A DNA stretch of 20,505 nucleotides, taken from NCBI GenBank assembly GCA_021464525.1, contig JADRCO010001300.1:1-20505 (forward strand). Reading direction: 5' to 3'. The notes under the pieces are model-generated. The model searched no databases, was not told the DNA's origin, and saw only the letters and a program-made list of their open reading frames with translations. Shown here piece by piece: positions 1 to 9,316 of the stretch (positions are counted from its first letter, which is position 1; every line of letters starts with the position of its first letter). The DNA is from Rhizophagus sp. LPA8_4_AMF (lineage: Eukaryota > Glomeromycota > Glomeromycetes > Glomerales > Glomeraceae). The position numbers and the translations under genes are program-made.

Positions 1-614
1 AAAAAAAGATTATCTAAACAAATAAATGATTAGCCAATAAAATTTAATTTAATCATGTGATAGGGTGGCGATGCATCGTACGTGCAATGAATAAATTTAC
101 TATTATTCAAATATAATAAAAATGTTATTTAAATTCATTTTAGCTATTAAATATTTAAATAAACTAAAAATTTAAAAAATTTATTTAATAATAAAAATTT
201 ACTAAGTATTAAATTTTTTAAATATTTAATAATTTTTATATTATTGTTAATTTTTACTGACTTTTTATTTAAAGGTTTATTACTTTATATTTAAAACTGA
301 AATTAAATGTTAAATATTTTAGTAAAAAAAATAAGAAAAATAATTGGATTATTTGTTATTGTATTATATTATAAATTTGATTTTTTATTTACTAATAATA
401 GTAACTAATATTATATAATTATTAACTAATAATTTAATATACTTAATAAAGAAATATTCTTATGCATAGCTAATAATATTTTTTTTTTTTAATTTAATAA
501 AAAATAATTTATATTTACAATCTAATTAAACAGGTTTTATTTAAATTTATTATTAAATTCTAACATACAGTATATACATTATATAAAATAAAATTAAAAT
601 GTTATTAAATACTA
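1..614. other. AT-rich intergenic DNA, no gene seen
   Basis: This is almost pure A/T sequence downstream of the minus-strand membrane gene. No open reading frame of useful length and no RNA-like structure is visible. A 10-bp perfect palindrome, CGATGCATCG, lies near position 69-78 in the only GC-richer patch. It probably holds the 3' untranslated region of the gene ending at 615. Confidence 0.6.
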
Positions 615-1755
615 CTATAAACAATCAGTAATACAAGATTCTCCAAATAGATTTATCCACCATAATTGTGTATTACTTAGTAATCCCAGCAAAGTAAAAA
701 GGATTATTATTATGACTCCACATAAACAAAACCAACCATGAATATATTTATGGCCACTAACACTTTTCTCTCCTCTTACATGCAATATGTAAGCCATCAG
801 GCTATTAATTGTCCAAATAGAACATACCACTATTAAATAAATTTAAAGGTTAATTATCATTAATACTGATGTATAAGATTAATTAATTATAATAAAAATT
901 ACCTGTAAGATATTTACTGCGGCATGCAAAACCTATTGGTTTAGTAAAGTAAGCCAGGATGACGGCCATCCAAGGCATTAGCACTGAGAATGCTGCAGTG
1001 AGCATTGTGTGAGCAATTTTAGAATTTATCATATCTTCTTTAAGCTTTTTAACCCGAATTTTTTTACTTTTATTTCTTCCATTTTCTTCATCTTTTATTT
1101 CCGATATTATTTCTATTTCATCTTTTTCATTTATTTCCTCGTCACTCTCTTCACTCTCTTCTTCCTTTGGCTCTTCAAATTGAAATTTGTGTCTAGGATC
1201 TTTAAAAACGACCCTCCCATTAAAAACTCTCACGCAGATCACTGGAAGTGTCCACGCGAGAGCTAATGGGATGTAGGGCCAATCCTTGATGTTACAAGGA
1301 TTTCCCACGGCGCCTGTTGCTCTAGCGATCCCTGCGAAAATCCCAACAATTATATAATAAGCCGATGCCAAGCTTGATAATCTGTCCAGCACCGTTGCTT
1401 CAGCAATACATTCCCTCATATATTTCTTTTGATCTGGTGTAAGGTCCAATTCCATCGCATGATGGCCAAAAGGCCTATATGAGATAGGGTTTCCGTTTTG
1501 AATAAAATTATCTGAAGTGAGCCAGTAGGCACACATTCTTTTTTCATTAATGTTGCAAAAGTAGAACAATCCTGAAAAAGGTGAGCCTAATGAACGGAAA
1601 ATCCATATAAGTTTATTCATTAAACCATTATCTGGTGCAGCTCCTATAGTCGCGACTGCTGGCAGGCAACCCAAAACGTACTGTGGTATTGGATCTTGCA
1701 ATTTAAAAATTAGATTTAGTAACAATAATTGTTCTGCGTCTGCCGTTGACGTCAT
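615..1755 (-). CDS. Multi-pass membrane protein of unknown function (2 exons)
   Basis: The model joins exon 1 (1755..903) and exon 2 (829..615). The 73-bp intron has donor GTAATT and acceptor TAG and splits a Val codon in phase 1. The product is 355 aa. Hydrophobic stretches suitable for membrane helices lie near residues 128-148, 160-178, 247-270, 285-302 and 316-336. Between the second and third is a highly charged loop (about 185-241) that is first Glu/Asp-rich and then Lys-rich, probably cytosolic. The N-terminal 120 residues hold several Cys and aromatic residues and a conserved-looking LDLTPDQKKYMREC patch. There is no clear cleavable signal peptide. I do not recognise the family and give no function. 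The frame continues perfectly across the intron and membrane segments follow in exon 2, which supports a real gene. A plus-strand reading frame inside exon 1 is a shadow of the acidic loop. Confidence 0.8.
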
Positions 1756-3757
1756 TTTAAGGGGGGTTGAAAACGTACTTGGATGTAAAAAAAAAAAAAA
1801 TTATATAACTTAGAAACGAATGTCTGAATATTTATATATTAAAAAAATTTGCTTGTACATGCAAATAATGTATGGCAAAAAATTATATCATGGGCCAACT
1901 CTATATGAAATTTTCTTTCCACATCATTTGTTTACATTTTTTCCTTTTATTATTATTTACAGATGAGAAAAATAAATTTTTAATTTTGGGTAACAAAAAT
2001 GCAAATCATCGACAAAATATTTGGTTTTAAATAAAAAAGAATGCTTCACTTTTTTTTCAGACGCAATTATTATTAAATGTACTAATTGACAATTTATTTG
2101 AAGCACTACTTACAGTATTTTTAACCATTGGGAAACTATCAGTCGAATGGTTTAAAATAGTGAATTTAAGATAGAAACAAACTCTTTAAAAAAAGAAAAA
2201 TAAAATAAAAATAAATGCCTCTTTATCATGTCCCATTAAGCCTCACATTTTTTTTTGTCTAACGGATCATTGCATACTGTATGATTGTATGATGTCAAAT
2301 CAAGTTCAAATACGCCATTATAGTTGTACCAAATCTAAAATTCTTTTAATTGATCTTTTCCTTAGCAAGTAAGTATCAGCGTCTGTTCTGATATTCTATT
2401 TTTTTTGTGTTTGTATTAATATTCTGAAACAGAGATCAAATTTTGATTGGATAATATTTTACACTTCAGCGGTTTTACAGTATGTTGATAAAAAAAAAAG
2501 AAAAAAATTTTTTTTTAATAATATTTAAACATCATAAATTCATAATGATAAGTTTGACTGAATAATAATACCACAGCACTTTTTACTTAAACAATAAAAA
2601 GAAAACAACCGTCAAATACATCACATGAAGTGATCATGACTTCTCGAGATTTAGTAGTTATAAGATTATTTTCATATGCACATAAATAGCTCCTATTGTT
2701 GCTATTAATATATATCCTTTTGGAGCTCTCCACACAAATTTCTATTTATGGATAGATTTAAATTTCATAATGAAAAATTGATGTATATTAATTGGTATTT
2801 TTACAATAAAGAAAAGGAAGAAAAAGAAAGATATCTTATCTTTTATCAATAGTTATGTAATCAATAAAGACTAGAAAGAAATACCCGTTTTACAAACCTT
2901 AGTAGATTTCTAATCTATTTGTTTGATTGTTATTTAAAAATAAATATATAAAGTTGCGCCCTGTCCATTATTAAACCATTGGTTTAATGTCGTGTAGCAG
3001 ACTGAATTCCGCATAAATGAGTAGATCTGTAGGCCATAATTTTATTTTTTGTGCTTGTGCGTCGTAATTGATTTGATGAAAAAGAATCATTTGTACAAAG
3101 TTGACTAAGAAAGAATATAATTTATCGAAGCTTAATCAACATATGAACGTGGAATATCACATATGTGGTTACCAAACATGAAGATGGTGTCCTTCTTCTT
3201 TTATACGGCATATAATCGTTTTGCTAATAAAATCATTTAAAAGACTTTTGGCAGCAAATTTAACATAAGCAAATCTAGCATTGGATTATTTCGTTTACTT
3301 TTAGTTTCTGATCTATTTCTATTATTATTTCTATTTCTGATTGTATTTCTTTTTTAAAAGATACAATTTTCTTAATGAAATCAATAATTATCTTTATTAA
3401 TTGTTCCTGTTATTCCTCTGAAATATCATAACTGATACATATACATCATGAATTCATGATTCAGCATAGATGCTTAAACATTCTTTCATTGTTTCTTCCA
3501 TCATGGATTAAGTTCTAATCTAACGTGATAACCGAACAGCCAATTAGAAATGAGATTTCCTTCTTGAATATAGAGAACGTTTTCTTCTAATGTGCTCTCC
3601 AACAAATTTAACAAACTTGTGCCTTCCTTCAATCGTATTAATCATTTCAAATTGGTGCAAATATCATTATTATTAAGAAGTCTATTAGAATTGAATCAGA
3701 ATGCACACTTTTCTGTTTCTTCATTTCTTGTGATGCCAAGAATAAAGTAACCTTGTA
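1756..3757. other. Long intergenic region, no gene supported
   Basis: About 2 kb without a convincing coding exon on either strand. It begins with the 5' region of the membrane gene (poly-A/T runs near 1786-1800) and continues as AT-rich sequence with many short homopolymer runs. A short minus-strand frame near 3501-3645 looks faintly protein-like but has no start or exon partners. The stretch could hold decayed transposon sequence that cannot be named by eye. Confidence 0.5.
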
Positions 3758-3836
3758 TAGGGATTGAATTGATTCTGAAAAAAAAAATCTGATTATTTTT
3801 ATAGAAAAAGATTTTGATAATCGAATCTAATCCCTA
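3758..3836. repeat. 79-bp fold-back element with TAGGGATT ends
   Basis: The left end reads TAGGGATTGAATTGATTC (3758-3775). The reverse complement of the right end reads TAGGGATTAGATTCGATTA (3836-3818). The two ends share TAGGGATT exactly and most of the following ten bases. The interior is A/T-rich with no coding capacity. The terminal TAGGGAT resembles the right end of the hAT-like MITE 60 bp away, so it may be a tiny related element. No matching target duplication is obvious. Confidence 0.4.
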
Positions 3837-3887
3837 GCTAACCCGGGCACCACAAGCCGATAAGCAACTGAAACAAACATATACTTT

Positions 3888-3895
3888 GATACGGC
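3888..3895. repeat. Left target-site duplication GATACGGC
   Basis: This 8-bp direct repeat matches 4339-4346 exactly and directly abuts the inverted terminus of the MITE at 3896-4338. Confidence 0.75.
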
Positions 3896-4338
3896 TATGG
3901 ATCACGAAAGTTTGAAAAAACCGAACTGATCGTTTCAGTTTAAACTAAAACTCAGTTTGAAAAATGTGAAACGGTTTAAAATTCGGTTTAAACTGAGAAT
4001 GTAACTCAGTATTTAAACTAGTTTAAAAATCAGTTTGTTATTCTTAAGTATAGTTTATTTTAGTCTAATGTTCATTTTATCTATTCTATATGTGTTGTTA
4101 TACATGAAATTATTTTATTTTTTATTTTATAAATACATTTTTAATAAATTAAATGTTTCGGGGTCCGGGTAATTATCTTGGCCAAAATTAAGAATAGTGC
4201 TGGCCAATTCTGAACATAATTCTGGCCAAAAACCGTCCGATTAGCTTCAGTTTGGAACTGACAAAAAAAAATAAGTTTCACAGTTTGTATAATGAGAACC
4301 GAACTTAAACTGCATAAAACCGAACTGGGTGATCCCTA
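3896..4338. mobile_element. Non-autonomous hAT-like MITE, 443 bp
   Basis: The element is bounded by a perfect 8-bp direct repeat GATACGGC (3888-3895 and 4339-4346), the target-duplication length of hAT transposons. Its termini are inverted: left TATGGATCAC, and right (reverse complement) TAGGGATCAC, a 9 of 10 match. Subterminal sequence on both sides carries repeated motifs of the AACCGAACT, CGGTTTAAA and AGTTCGG kind, as expected of transposase-binding sites. There is no open reading frame for a transposase, so it must be mobilised in trans. Without the insertion and one repeat copy, the flanks read continuously. What is seen: TSD, TIR, subterminal repeats. hAT assignment is from family rules. 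Confidence 0.8.
4179..4229. repeat. Three TGGCCAA motifs at exact 22-bp spacing
   Basis: TGGCCAA occurs at 4179, 4201 and 4223, each 22 bp apart, inside the right half of the hAT-like MITE. The bases between the motifs are not conserved, so this is a phased motif array or an eroded tandem repeat rather than a fresh duplication. Confidence 0.55.
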
Positions 4339-4346
4339 GATACGGC
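4339..4346. repeat. Right target-site duplication GATACGGC
   Basis: Second copy of the 8-bp duplication. It follows the terminal CCCTA of the hAT-like MITE without a gap. Confidence 0.75.
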
Positions 4347-4524
4347 CTTTTGGCGGAAATAATGATTTTTCTAACATCGTTTTAAAATAAAAAATAAAAG
4401 GTACCTATTTGGTATTCATGTTTTAACAGATAAAAAAAAAAAGAATTTTTATTATTCAAATTACTTATGAGTTATGGTAAATAGTTAATTTTATTCAAAG
4501 CAACCCGTATTTAAACATGAAACG

Positions 4525-4557
4525 AATTAGTTTGAAACTAATCCGTTCAAACTAATT
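4525..4557. repeat. Perfect 12-bp inverted repeat (hairpin)
   Basis: Arms AATTAGTTTGAA (4525-4536) and TTCAAACTAATT (4546-4557) flank a 9-base loop. The hairpin lies about 175 bp beyond the stop codon of the minus-strand gene ending at 4733, so it could fall in that gene's 3' untranslated region. It could equally be a chance fold or a transposon remnant. The rest of 4347-4732 is AT-rich and holds nothing else I can support. Confidence 0.45.
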
Positions 4558-4732
4558 TATTCGTAAGAAAGAGTATAATAATAATAATAAAATGGTTTTT
4601 AATATATATAAGTAATATATAAATATAATTGTATTTACATCACTATGATAAAACACATATTTAATCATACTCTTTGTCAACTGGGAAATCAAGTTCAACA
4701 TTTTTATCTATTAGATTTTGTCAATATTTCGC

Positions 4733-5446
4733 TCAAATCTTCTTATTTCTAACCTTTAATTTATTATCGATTACTTTTACTACTTCATTAAATCTCACCC
4801 TAACATTTCGCTTATTATTATCATTATTTTCTCGAAGAGTAGTTCTGACATTTTCTTGTTGGTAGGTATCAAATCTTTGACTACTTTCTGATTTACGTGT
4901 TTCTCTTTCTTGTAAACGATAAGAAATTCTCCTCTCCTTCTCTTTTTTATTAAGATAATCTTGATGTTTTATTACCAAATGTAAAGGTTTCAATCTCGAT
5001 TTATATTCCTGTACATTACAATCCGAATCAACATTTATAGAAGTATTAGCATTTTTATGTTGTTGATTCGAAAATGAATTATTAGTAATCGGGTTTCCTT
5101 TCCTTCCCCATAGAAATAAAATTGAACAGGAAATTGATTTACGACGAAGCATGCAAATAATTAAAAGTGTGATTAAAGCGATCAATGAGATTATTACACA
5201 AATGATAGATCCGAAAATTATAATATCTTGTCTAGTAAATGGTTGTCTAGATGTTTCTGGAACATCGTGATAAGTAATATGAGATAAAGTTGTAGTTGTG
5301 GATACAGTGGTGAAACGAGAAGTTAAAGTGATGTAATCTTGTTCGCGTCGTTTCTTAAGAGAGGTAGTAAACAAATCTTGTAAACGTATATTAATATCTG
5401 AATTAATAACGAACATAATGAAATATGAAAAAATTTTTTTATTCAT
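4733..5446 (-). CDS. Single-pass membrane protein with cytosolic tail, unknown function
   Basis: An uninterrupted 237-aa frame opens at the ATG at 5446. The first 16 residues contain a short hydrophobic run (IFSYFIMFVI) that could be a weak signal peptide. A short Ser/Thr-rich stretch follows (about 40-60). One strong membrane helix spans about 74-99 and is followed by the stop-transfer RRK at 101-103. The remaining 135 residues are polar, with a Glu/Arg-rich segment at 165-190 that may form a coiled coil. Near the C-terminus, VRVRFNEVV (215-223) contains RVRF, which fits the protein phosphatase 1 docking consensus RVxF. This layout (signal, Ser/Thr-rich stalk, single helix, basic tail) resembles fungal sensor or wall-anchored membrane proteins, but there is no named domain. 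The small plus-strand frame at 4674-4865 is its shadow. Confidence 0.6.
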   Translation of the reverse strand: MNKKIFSYFIMFVINSDINIRLQDLFTTSLKKRREQDYITLTSRFTTVSTTTTLSHITYHDVPETSRQPFTRQDIIIFGSIICVIISLIALITLLIICMLRRKSISCSILFLWGRKGNPITNNSFSNQQHKNANTSINVDSDCNVQEYKSRLKPLHLVIKHQDYLNKKEKERRISYRLQERETRKSESSQRFDTYQQENVRTTLRENNDNNKRNVRVRFNEVVKVIDNKLKVRNKKI

Positions 5447-6603
5447 GTAAACAAAATAAAAAAGAATAAAATAAAAATAAATTTTTTTTTAGAGAACAGA
5501 ATAAATCTTGCAATTATTTCTTTTTTTTACCAAAAATGAAGAGTTTTTTTTTGTCAGATTTTAGACCATTTTTATATAAAAATAATTATTAATGCGTAGA
5601 AAAAGAACAAGAACTGATTGCGTAAAAAAAAAGTAAAATCAATAATTACATATAACCCTACATAATAAAATAATAATAAAGTTTAATCAATACATATGTA
5701 TGTTTGATGCTTTTTCATTGTTTTATATAGTAGTTTTTTCTCTTTAAAGTTCTAATGTATTATGATTTAAAAGTAATGAAAATAAAATAATGTAAAAAGC
5801 AGGAGATTATCACTATAATTTTTTATATGTAAAAGAGTTTTGATTGGTGGACGAAATCCCTGATGCAATTTTTCAAACCCAATTCCAAGTTCTAGCGTAA
5901 TCAAAATTTATTATCAACAAGGTAATCAATATTTAAAAACAATAATTAAAACTCCTGCTAAAATGAAAAGGATCATCAGTCTAACCTTATTTTTCCCGCT
6001 TCTTTTTACAAGTTGGTAAGTGATACTTAAATAGCAAAAATGTACATAATATATATGTACACTAAGCAAATTTATTTTAAATGAAAACTTGGACACAATG
6101 TAGGGAGTATAAAAATAAATGATGATAATTATAGGGCAAATGAAAATCTTTTATATAGATAGGTGAATCACTGAATCACGTAAATTATAATATTTTCAAC
6201 AAATTAAAGCTATTTTTAATTACGGGAGAAAGATTGAAAGAGACCAAAATAATTACTGTAATATAAATAATATGGACTTATGTATTTTATTATTATTTAA
6301 ATCTACTATAATAGGGAAAGAAATCACAGCACTGTGAAATAAATACAATATTTACATAAAAATTTATTAGATACATGAATTCAAATGAAATTTTTAATGA
6401 TATTTGTTTGACAGTAGTAATATTTACGATGCACCATTAAAATTTTGTTTGTTGGGCTAAAATATTTGAAGATCATTAAATTCCATGGAACTTTGAATTT
6501 TAATATCGGATATATGATCTAACCAATAAACATTCGTTTATGACTACGTGTAATATGTGTAATATGGCAGCAATATTGTAACCATAATAATTTTGAAAAC
6601 ATG
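5447..6603. other. Intergenic region, only one possible exon
   Basis: AT-rich DNA with many poly-A/T runs upstream of the single-pass membrane gene. The only coding-like signal is the candidate signal-peptide exon at 5963-6015. No complete gene can be built from it. Confidence 0.5.
5963..6015 (+). pseudogene. Candidate orphan first exon with signal peptide
   Basis: ATG at 5963 opens 17 codons reading MKRIISLTLFFPLLFTS plus two bases, followed at once by a consensus donor GTAAGT. A basic start, a hydrophobic core and a small-residue end make a good secretion signal. First exons of this size and form start the DUF3455 genes further along. Downstream acceptors at about 6066, 6103 and 6135 give only short extensions before stops, so no mature protein can be assembled. 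It may be the remnant of a small secreted protein gene disrupted before the MITE downstream, a very short secreted peptide, or chance. Confidence 0.25.
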
Positions 6604-6616
6604 TATTGTATGGTTG

Positions 6617-7089
6617 TATTGTATGGTTGATTTTTTCGCATATATGGTATACATACATTTTTTATCAACCATATATGTATAGTATGTATGACGCACTATA
6701 ATTCCGGCCAAATCATAATTCCGGCCGAAGTTACAGTGGATTGTGAAACAATAAAAAAAATTACATTAATAGGTTCGAAAGATGCCCATTTATAAGCAAA
6801 TATGTGGCAAATTTTATGTAAAATCACTGCATACATCATTTATAGTGACCCTTTAGCCTTCAGTTAAGTATAAGACCATCATTTACTAGATATTTAACCA
6901 CTCTTTGACCATTTTTTAGGGACAGAAAGACCACTTTTTGCCATTACTTATATGACCAAAAAAGTCAAAAAAAAATTTATTAGGTTACACAAACTACTGT
7001 AACTTCGGCCGGAATTATGATTTGGCCGGAATTATAATTCGTCATACATGCTTTACATGTATGTATACCATACTGTGCACCATACAATA
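6617..7089. repeat. Nested inverted arms around the 6697-7036 element
   Basis: Outside the 41-bp perfect termini, further inverted pairs occur in matching order: 10 bp ATGTATGACG (6684-6693 against 7040-7049), 16 bp TATGGTATACATACAT (6643-6658 against 7057-7072) and 11 bp TATTGTATGGT (6617-6627 against 7079-7089). The ordered pairs suggest a longer, eroded terminal inverted repeat, so the true element may be about 470 bp, or one element may sit inside an older palindrome. Confidence 0.55.
6697..7036. mobile_element. MITE with 41-bp perfect terminal inverted repeats
   Basis: Positions 6697-6737 and 6996-7036 are exact reverse complements over 41 bp. Each terminus itself contains the motif ATAATTCCGGCC twice, 17 bp apart, like a doubled transposase-binding site. 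Both ends begin with TATA, so a TA target duplication as in Tc1/mariner elements is possible but cannot be separated from the repeat itself. The 258-bp interior has no open reading frame. The CCGG-rich ends stand out from the surrounding A/T. Perfect termini imply recent mobility or active conservation. The superfamily is left open. Confidence 0.8.
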
Positions 7090-7677
7090 TATACCCAATA
7101 ATTTTATGGCATTAAAATCACAATACAACATACATTTTGTGTAATTATACGGTTGTGAAGTGTAGATACGAACAAACCGATCCATTTACGGTACGTGCAA
7201 CTTTATTCTATTTATTATTTATTTATTTAACATTAATGACATTTTCTAAAAAAAAATCGTGTAATTTGATGCGAGTTTTTAATAGCACATTTTTTGTTAC
7301 GAGAGACAGTTATTGGGCAAATAAACCAATTCAAGTGCTCTCGCAAACAATTCAAATGAACTAAACCAAAAAAAAATACCGTATATGGAATAAATATTTT
7401 CGCGTGATCAGGCGTAATTTTTTGTACTGAGATCCAAGATGTATAGTTCGTGTAATTTTCAACATTTTCCTTTCTTTAAAATTTTTTATATAAATTATCA
7501 TGAAATTCTCTTTCCACCATTTCTTTAGTATCTCCCAAAGGTACTTTCAAAGAGAAGTAAAATTTCGTATAAATTATATGTAATTCACATAATATATAAT
7601 TTATATTTAAACGTATTTTATTTATAGTAGATAAATACAAAATTTCTCTTTGTCTCTTCTTTCTCACTAATAAAAAA
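7090..7677. other. Upstream region of the first DUF3455 gene
   Basis: This holds the flank of the MITE and the promoter region of the gene starting at 7678. A 75-aa plus-strand frame (7137-7364) and a minus-strand frame (7476-7760) were judged spurious. TATA-like stretches occur around 7590-7605, but none is positioned clearly enough to call. Confidence 0.45.
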
Positions 7678-8686
7678 ATGGCATTAAAGATATCATTAAT
7701 TTTATTATTCGTTTTACTTTTATCAAAATCATTGTTCGTTGACGCTTCTCCATTGTTCAAACGTGATGATGATGATTTTAGAAGAAAATGTGATATTACT
7801 AAGAACTCAAGTACGAATAATTTTAATATTTATATGTCAAATTATCAAAAATACTAATTAATTAATTAAATTGCAATTATATATTTAAAAAGAGGAACCA
7901 AACGGTTTGCCATCTATTCTTACCCCTGCTGGCAAATTTAAGTTCTTACTTTATGCATCGGGAATACAAATATATAAATGCAACACTACGACTCCTCAAA
8001 AATCTTGGGATTTAGGTAATTATAAAGACTAAAGATCCTTTGAACTTCAACACGTCGCGTAATATTAATATATATCTACGTAATTTTTTTTTAAAGTTGG
8101 ACCCAAAGCTAAACTTTTTGTTAATCCCAAAAAAGTCGTTGGCGATCATTATTTCCAACCAACTCGTATGTATTATGATGTTGATAACACATATATATTA
8201 TTAAAATGTATTAAATATGTATTATGATTTTTTTTTTAATTAGCTGTTAACGGAGGTAGAGCTACTTGGAACTCAACACTTGATTGTGATCATTCTAGTG
8301 TTATTGCAAAAGTTATTCAAACATATCCTGTTGAATCTGAGAATATTCCATGGCTCTTAACTCAAACAACTGTAAGCATTTATTTTTCAATGTATAAATT
8401 TTTATTATATTTTTACAATTGTATTAATACTAATTATTTAAATTTAGAAAAATGAAGGGGAAAAAGGAGCTTTTAGCGATGTCAATTATGTAGTTCGTAT
8501 AAATACTAAAGGTGGCGTTGCTCCCCCAATAGGAGAATGTAAGTTTTATTGATCAAATAATATAATTTTAAATAAGAAATTCTAATAAATTAAATTTTTT
8601 TACTTCTAAAAATAGGCGGAACTAAATATTCTAATAATGAATTATTCAAAAGCTATTATACTACTCAATATTGGTATTATCATTAA
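7678..8686 (+). CDS. Secreted DUF3455 protein, copy A (6 exons)
   Basis: Exons are 7678..7810, 7893..8015, 8097..8165, 8244..8371, 8448..8538 and 8616..8686. All five introns are GT-AG, in phases 1,1,1,0,1. The product is 204 aa. Residues 1-23 form a signal peptide ending near VDAS. The mature part carries the layout of DUF3455: LPSILTPAGKFKFLLYASG, IYKC, a SWDLVGPKAKLF strand, DHYF, GGRATWNS, IPWLLTQT, AFSDVNYVVRINTKGG and VAPPIGECG. Four Cys are present, and those in IYKC and ECG are shared with copy B, suggesting a disulphide in the secreted fold. DUF3455 proteins are secreted fungal and bacterial proteins without a proven biochemical role. Some are mislabelled malate dehydrogenase in databases. 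The start has an in-frame signal peptide and an A-rich context. The minus-strand frame across exon 1 is a shadow. Confidence 0.85.
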
Positions 8687-8726
8687 TCATTATTACACAT
8701 ATATACATACATTCACATAGAATAAT

Positions 8727-8835
8727 ACTTGTTATACAATAATATGTCTTATATACTTGTTATACCATATGATACTTATTTACTTGTTATACAATAATAT
8801 GTAATATGATACTTATATACTTTTTATATGTAATA
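8727..8835 (+). repeat. Degenerate tandem repeat between the DUF3455 genes
   Basis: The string ACTTGTTATACAATAATATG occurs at 8727-8746 and again at 8782-8801, with a variant beginning ACTTGTTATACCATATGATA at 8756. Shorter ATATGTAATATGATA pieces follow. Spacing is 29 and 26 bp. It lies just beyond the stop of copy A and may be an expanding AT-rich minisatellite in the 3' region. The remaining sequence to 9316 is AT-rich with no gene. Confidence 0.5.
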
Positions 8836-9225
8836 TGATAGATACTATGTCTATTTTTCTATTAACTTTTCTAAATTTGTCAACAATGCCAGAATTACCC
8901 TAATTTTTTTAGCCTGAAATTTCATATTATTTATTATTTAAATAGTACTGTAGATTACTAATATTTTTTTAATTTAGTTATTTATAAATAGTTTATCGTC
9001 TTTTATACCTTAAATTCTTTGACGCCGATTAAACTACATTTCTGGTAAAACCGTAAATTTTAAAGCCCCAATTATTAATAAAAGAAATTGCCGCAATATT
9101 CTCTTTTCTCCTTTTTTATTAACTTAAACGTTATTTAAATTAAATGAGTAGCTAAGCCATGTAATATATGAAAGAAATCAATAAATACGCCAAGAATTCG
9201 CTTTCCCATCAGAAAAATTTTTCTT

Positions 9226-9240
9226 TATATATAAATAAAT
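9226..9240 (+). promoter_or_regulatory. TATA-like box upstream of DUF3455 copy B
   Basis: TATATATAAATAAAT sits about 80-90 bp before the ATG at 9317, a reasonable place for a TATA box in a highly expressed secreted-protein gene. In such AT-rich DNA, TATA-like strings are common by chance, so the call rests mainly on position. Confidence 0.35.
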
Positions 9241-9316
9241 TCCTACTGTTTCGTGAAATACATATAAAAATTTTCTTTATTTAATTTATTTAATAAAAAA
9301 AAAAACTGAAAAAAAA

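Noticed and set aside
1009-1266. 85-aa plus-strand frame
   Set aside because: Phe/Ile-rich antisense image of the acidic and basic loop of the minus-strand membrane gene.
3501-3645. Minus-strand frame reading like EENVLYIQEGNLISNWLFGYHV
   Set aside because: Protein-like in flavour but short, without start codon, partner exons or recognisable family. Another frame of the same stretch is equally open, so it may be only chance or a decayed fragment.
4674-4865. 63-aa plus-strand frame
   Set aside because: Antisense to the better supported 237-aa frame, with no independent features.
7137-7364. 75-aa plus-strand frame
   Set aside because: Starts beside transposon-derived sequence, contains homopolymer-coded residues, and has no motif or splice partner.
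7476-7760. 94-aa minus-strand frame
   Set aside because: Overlaps the promoter and first exon of DUF3455 copy A, whose signal peptide and splicing are convincing.
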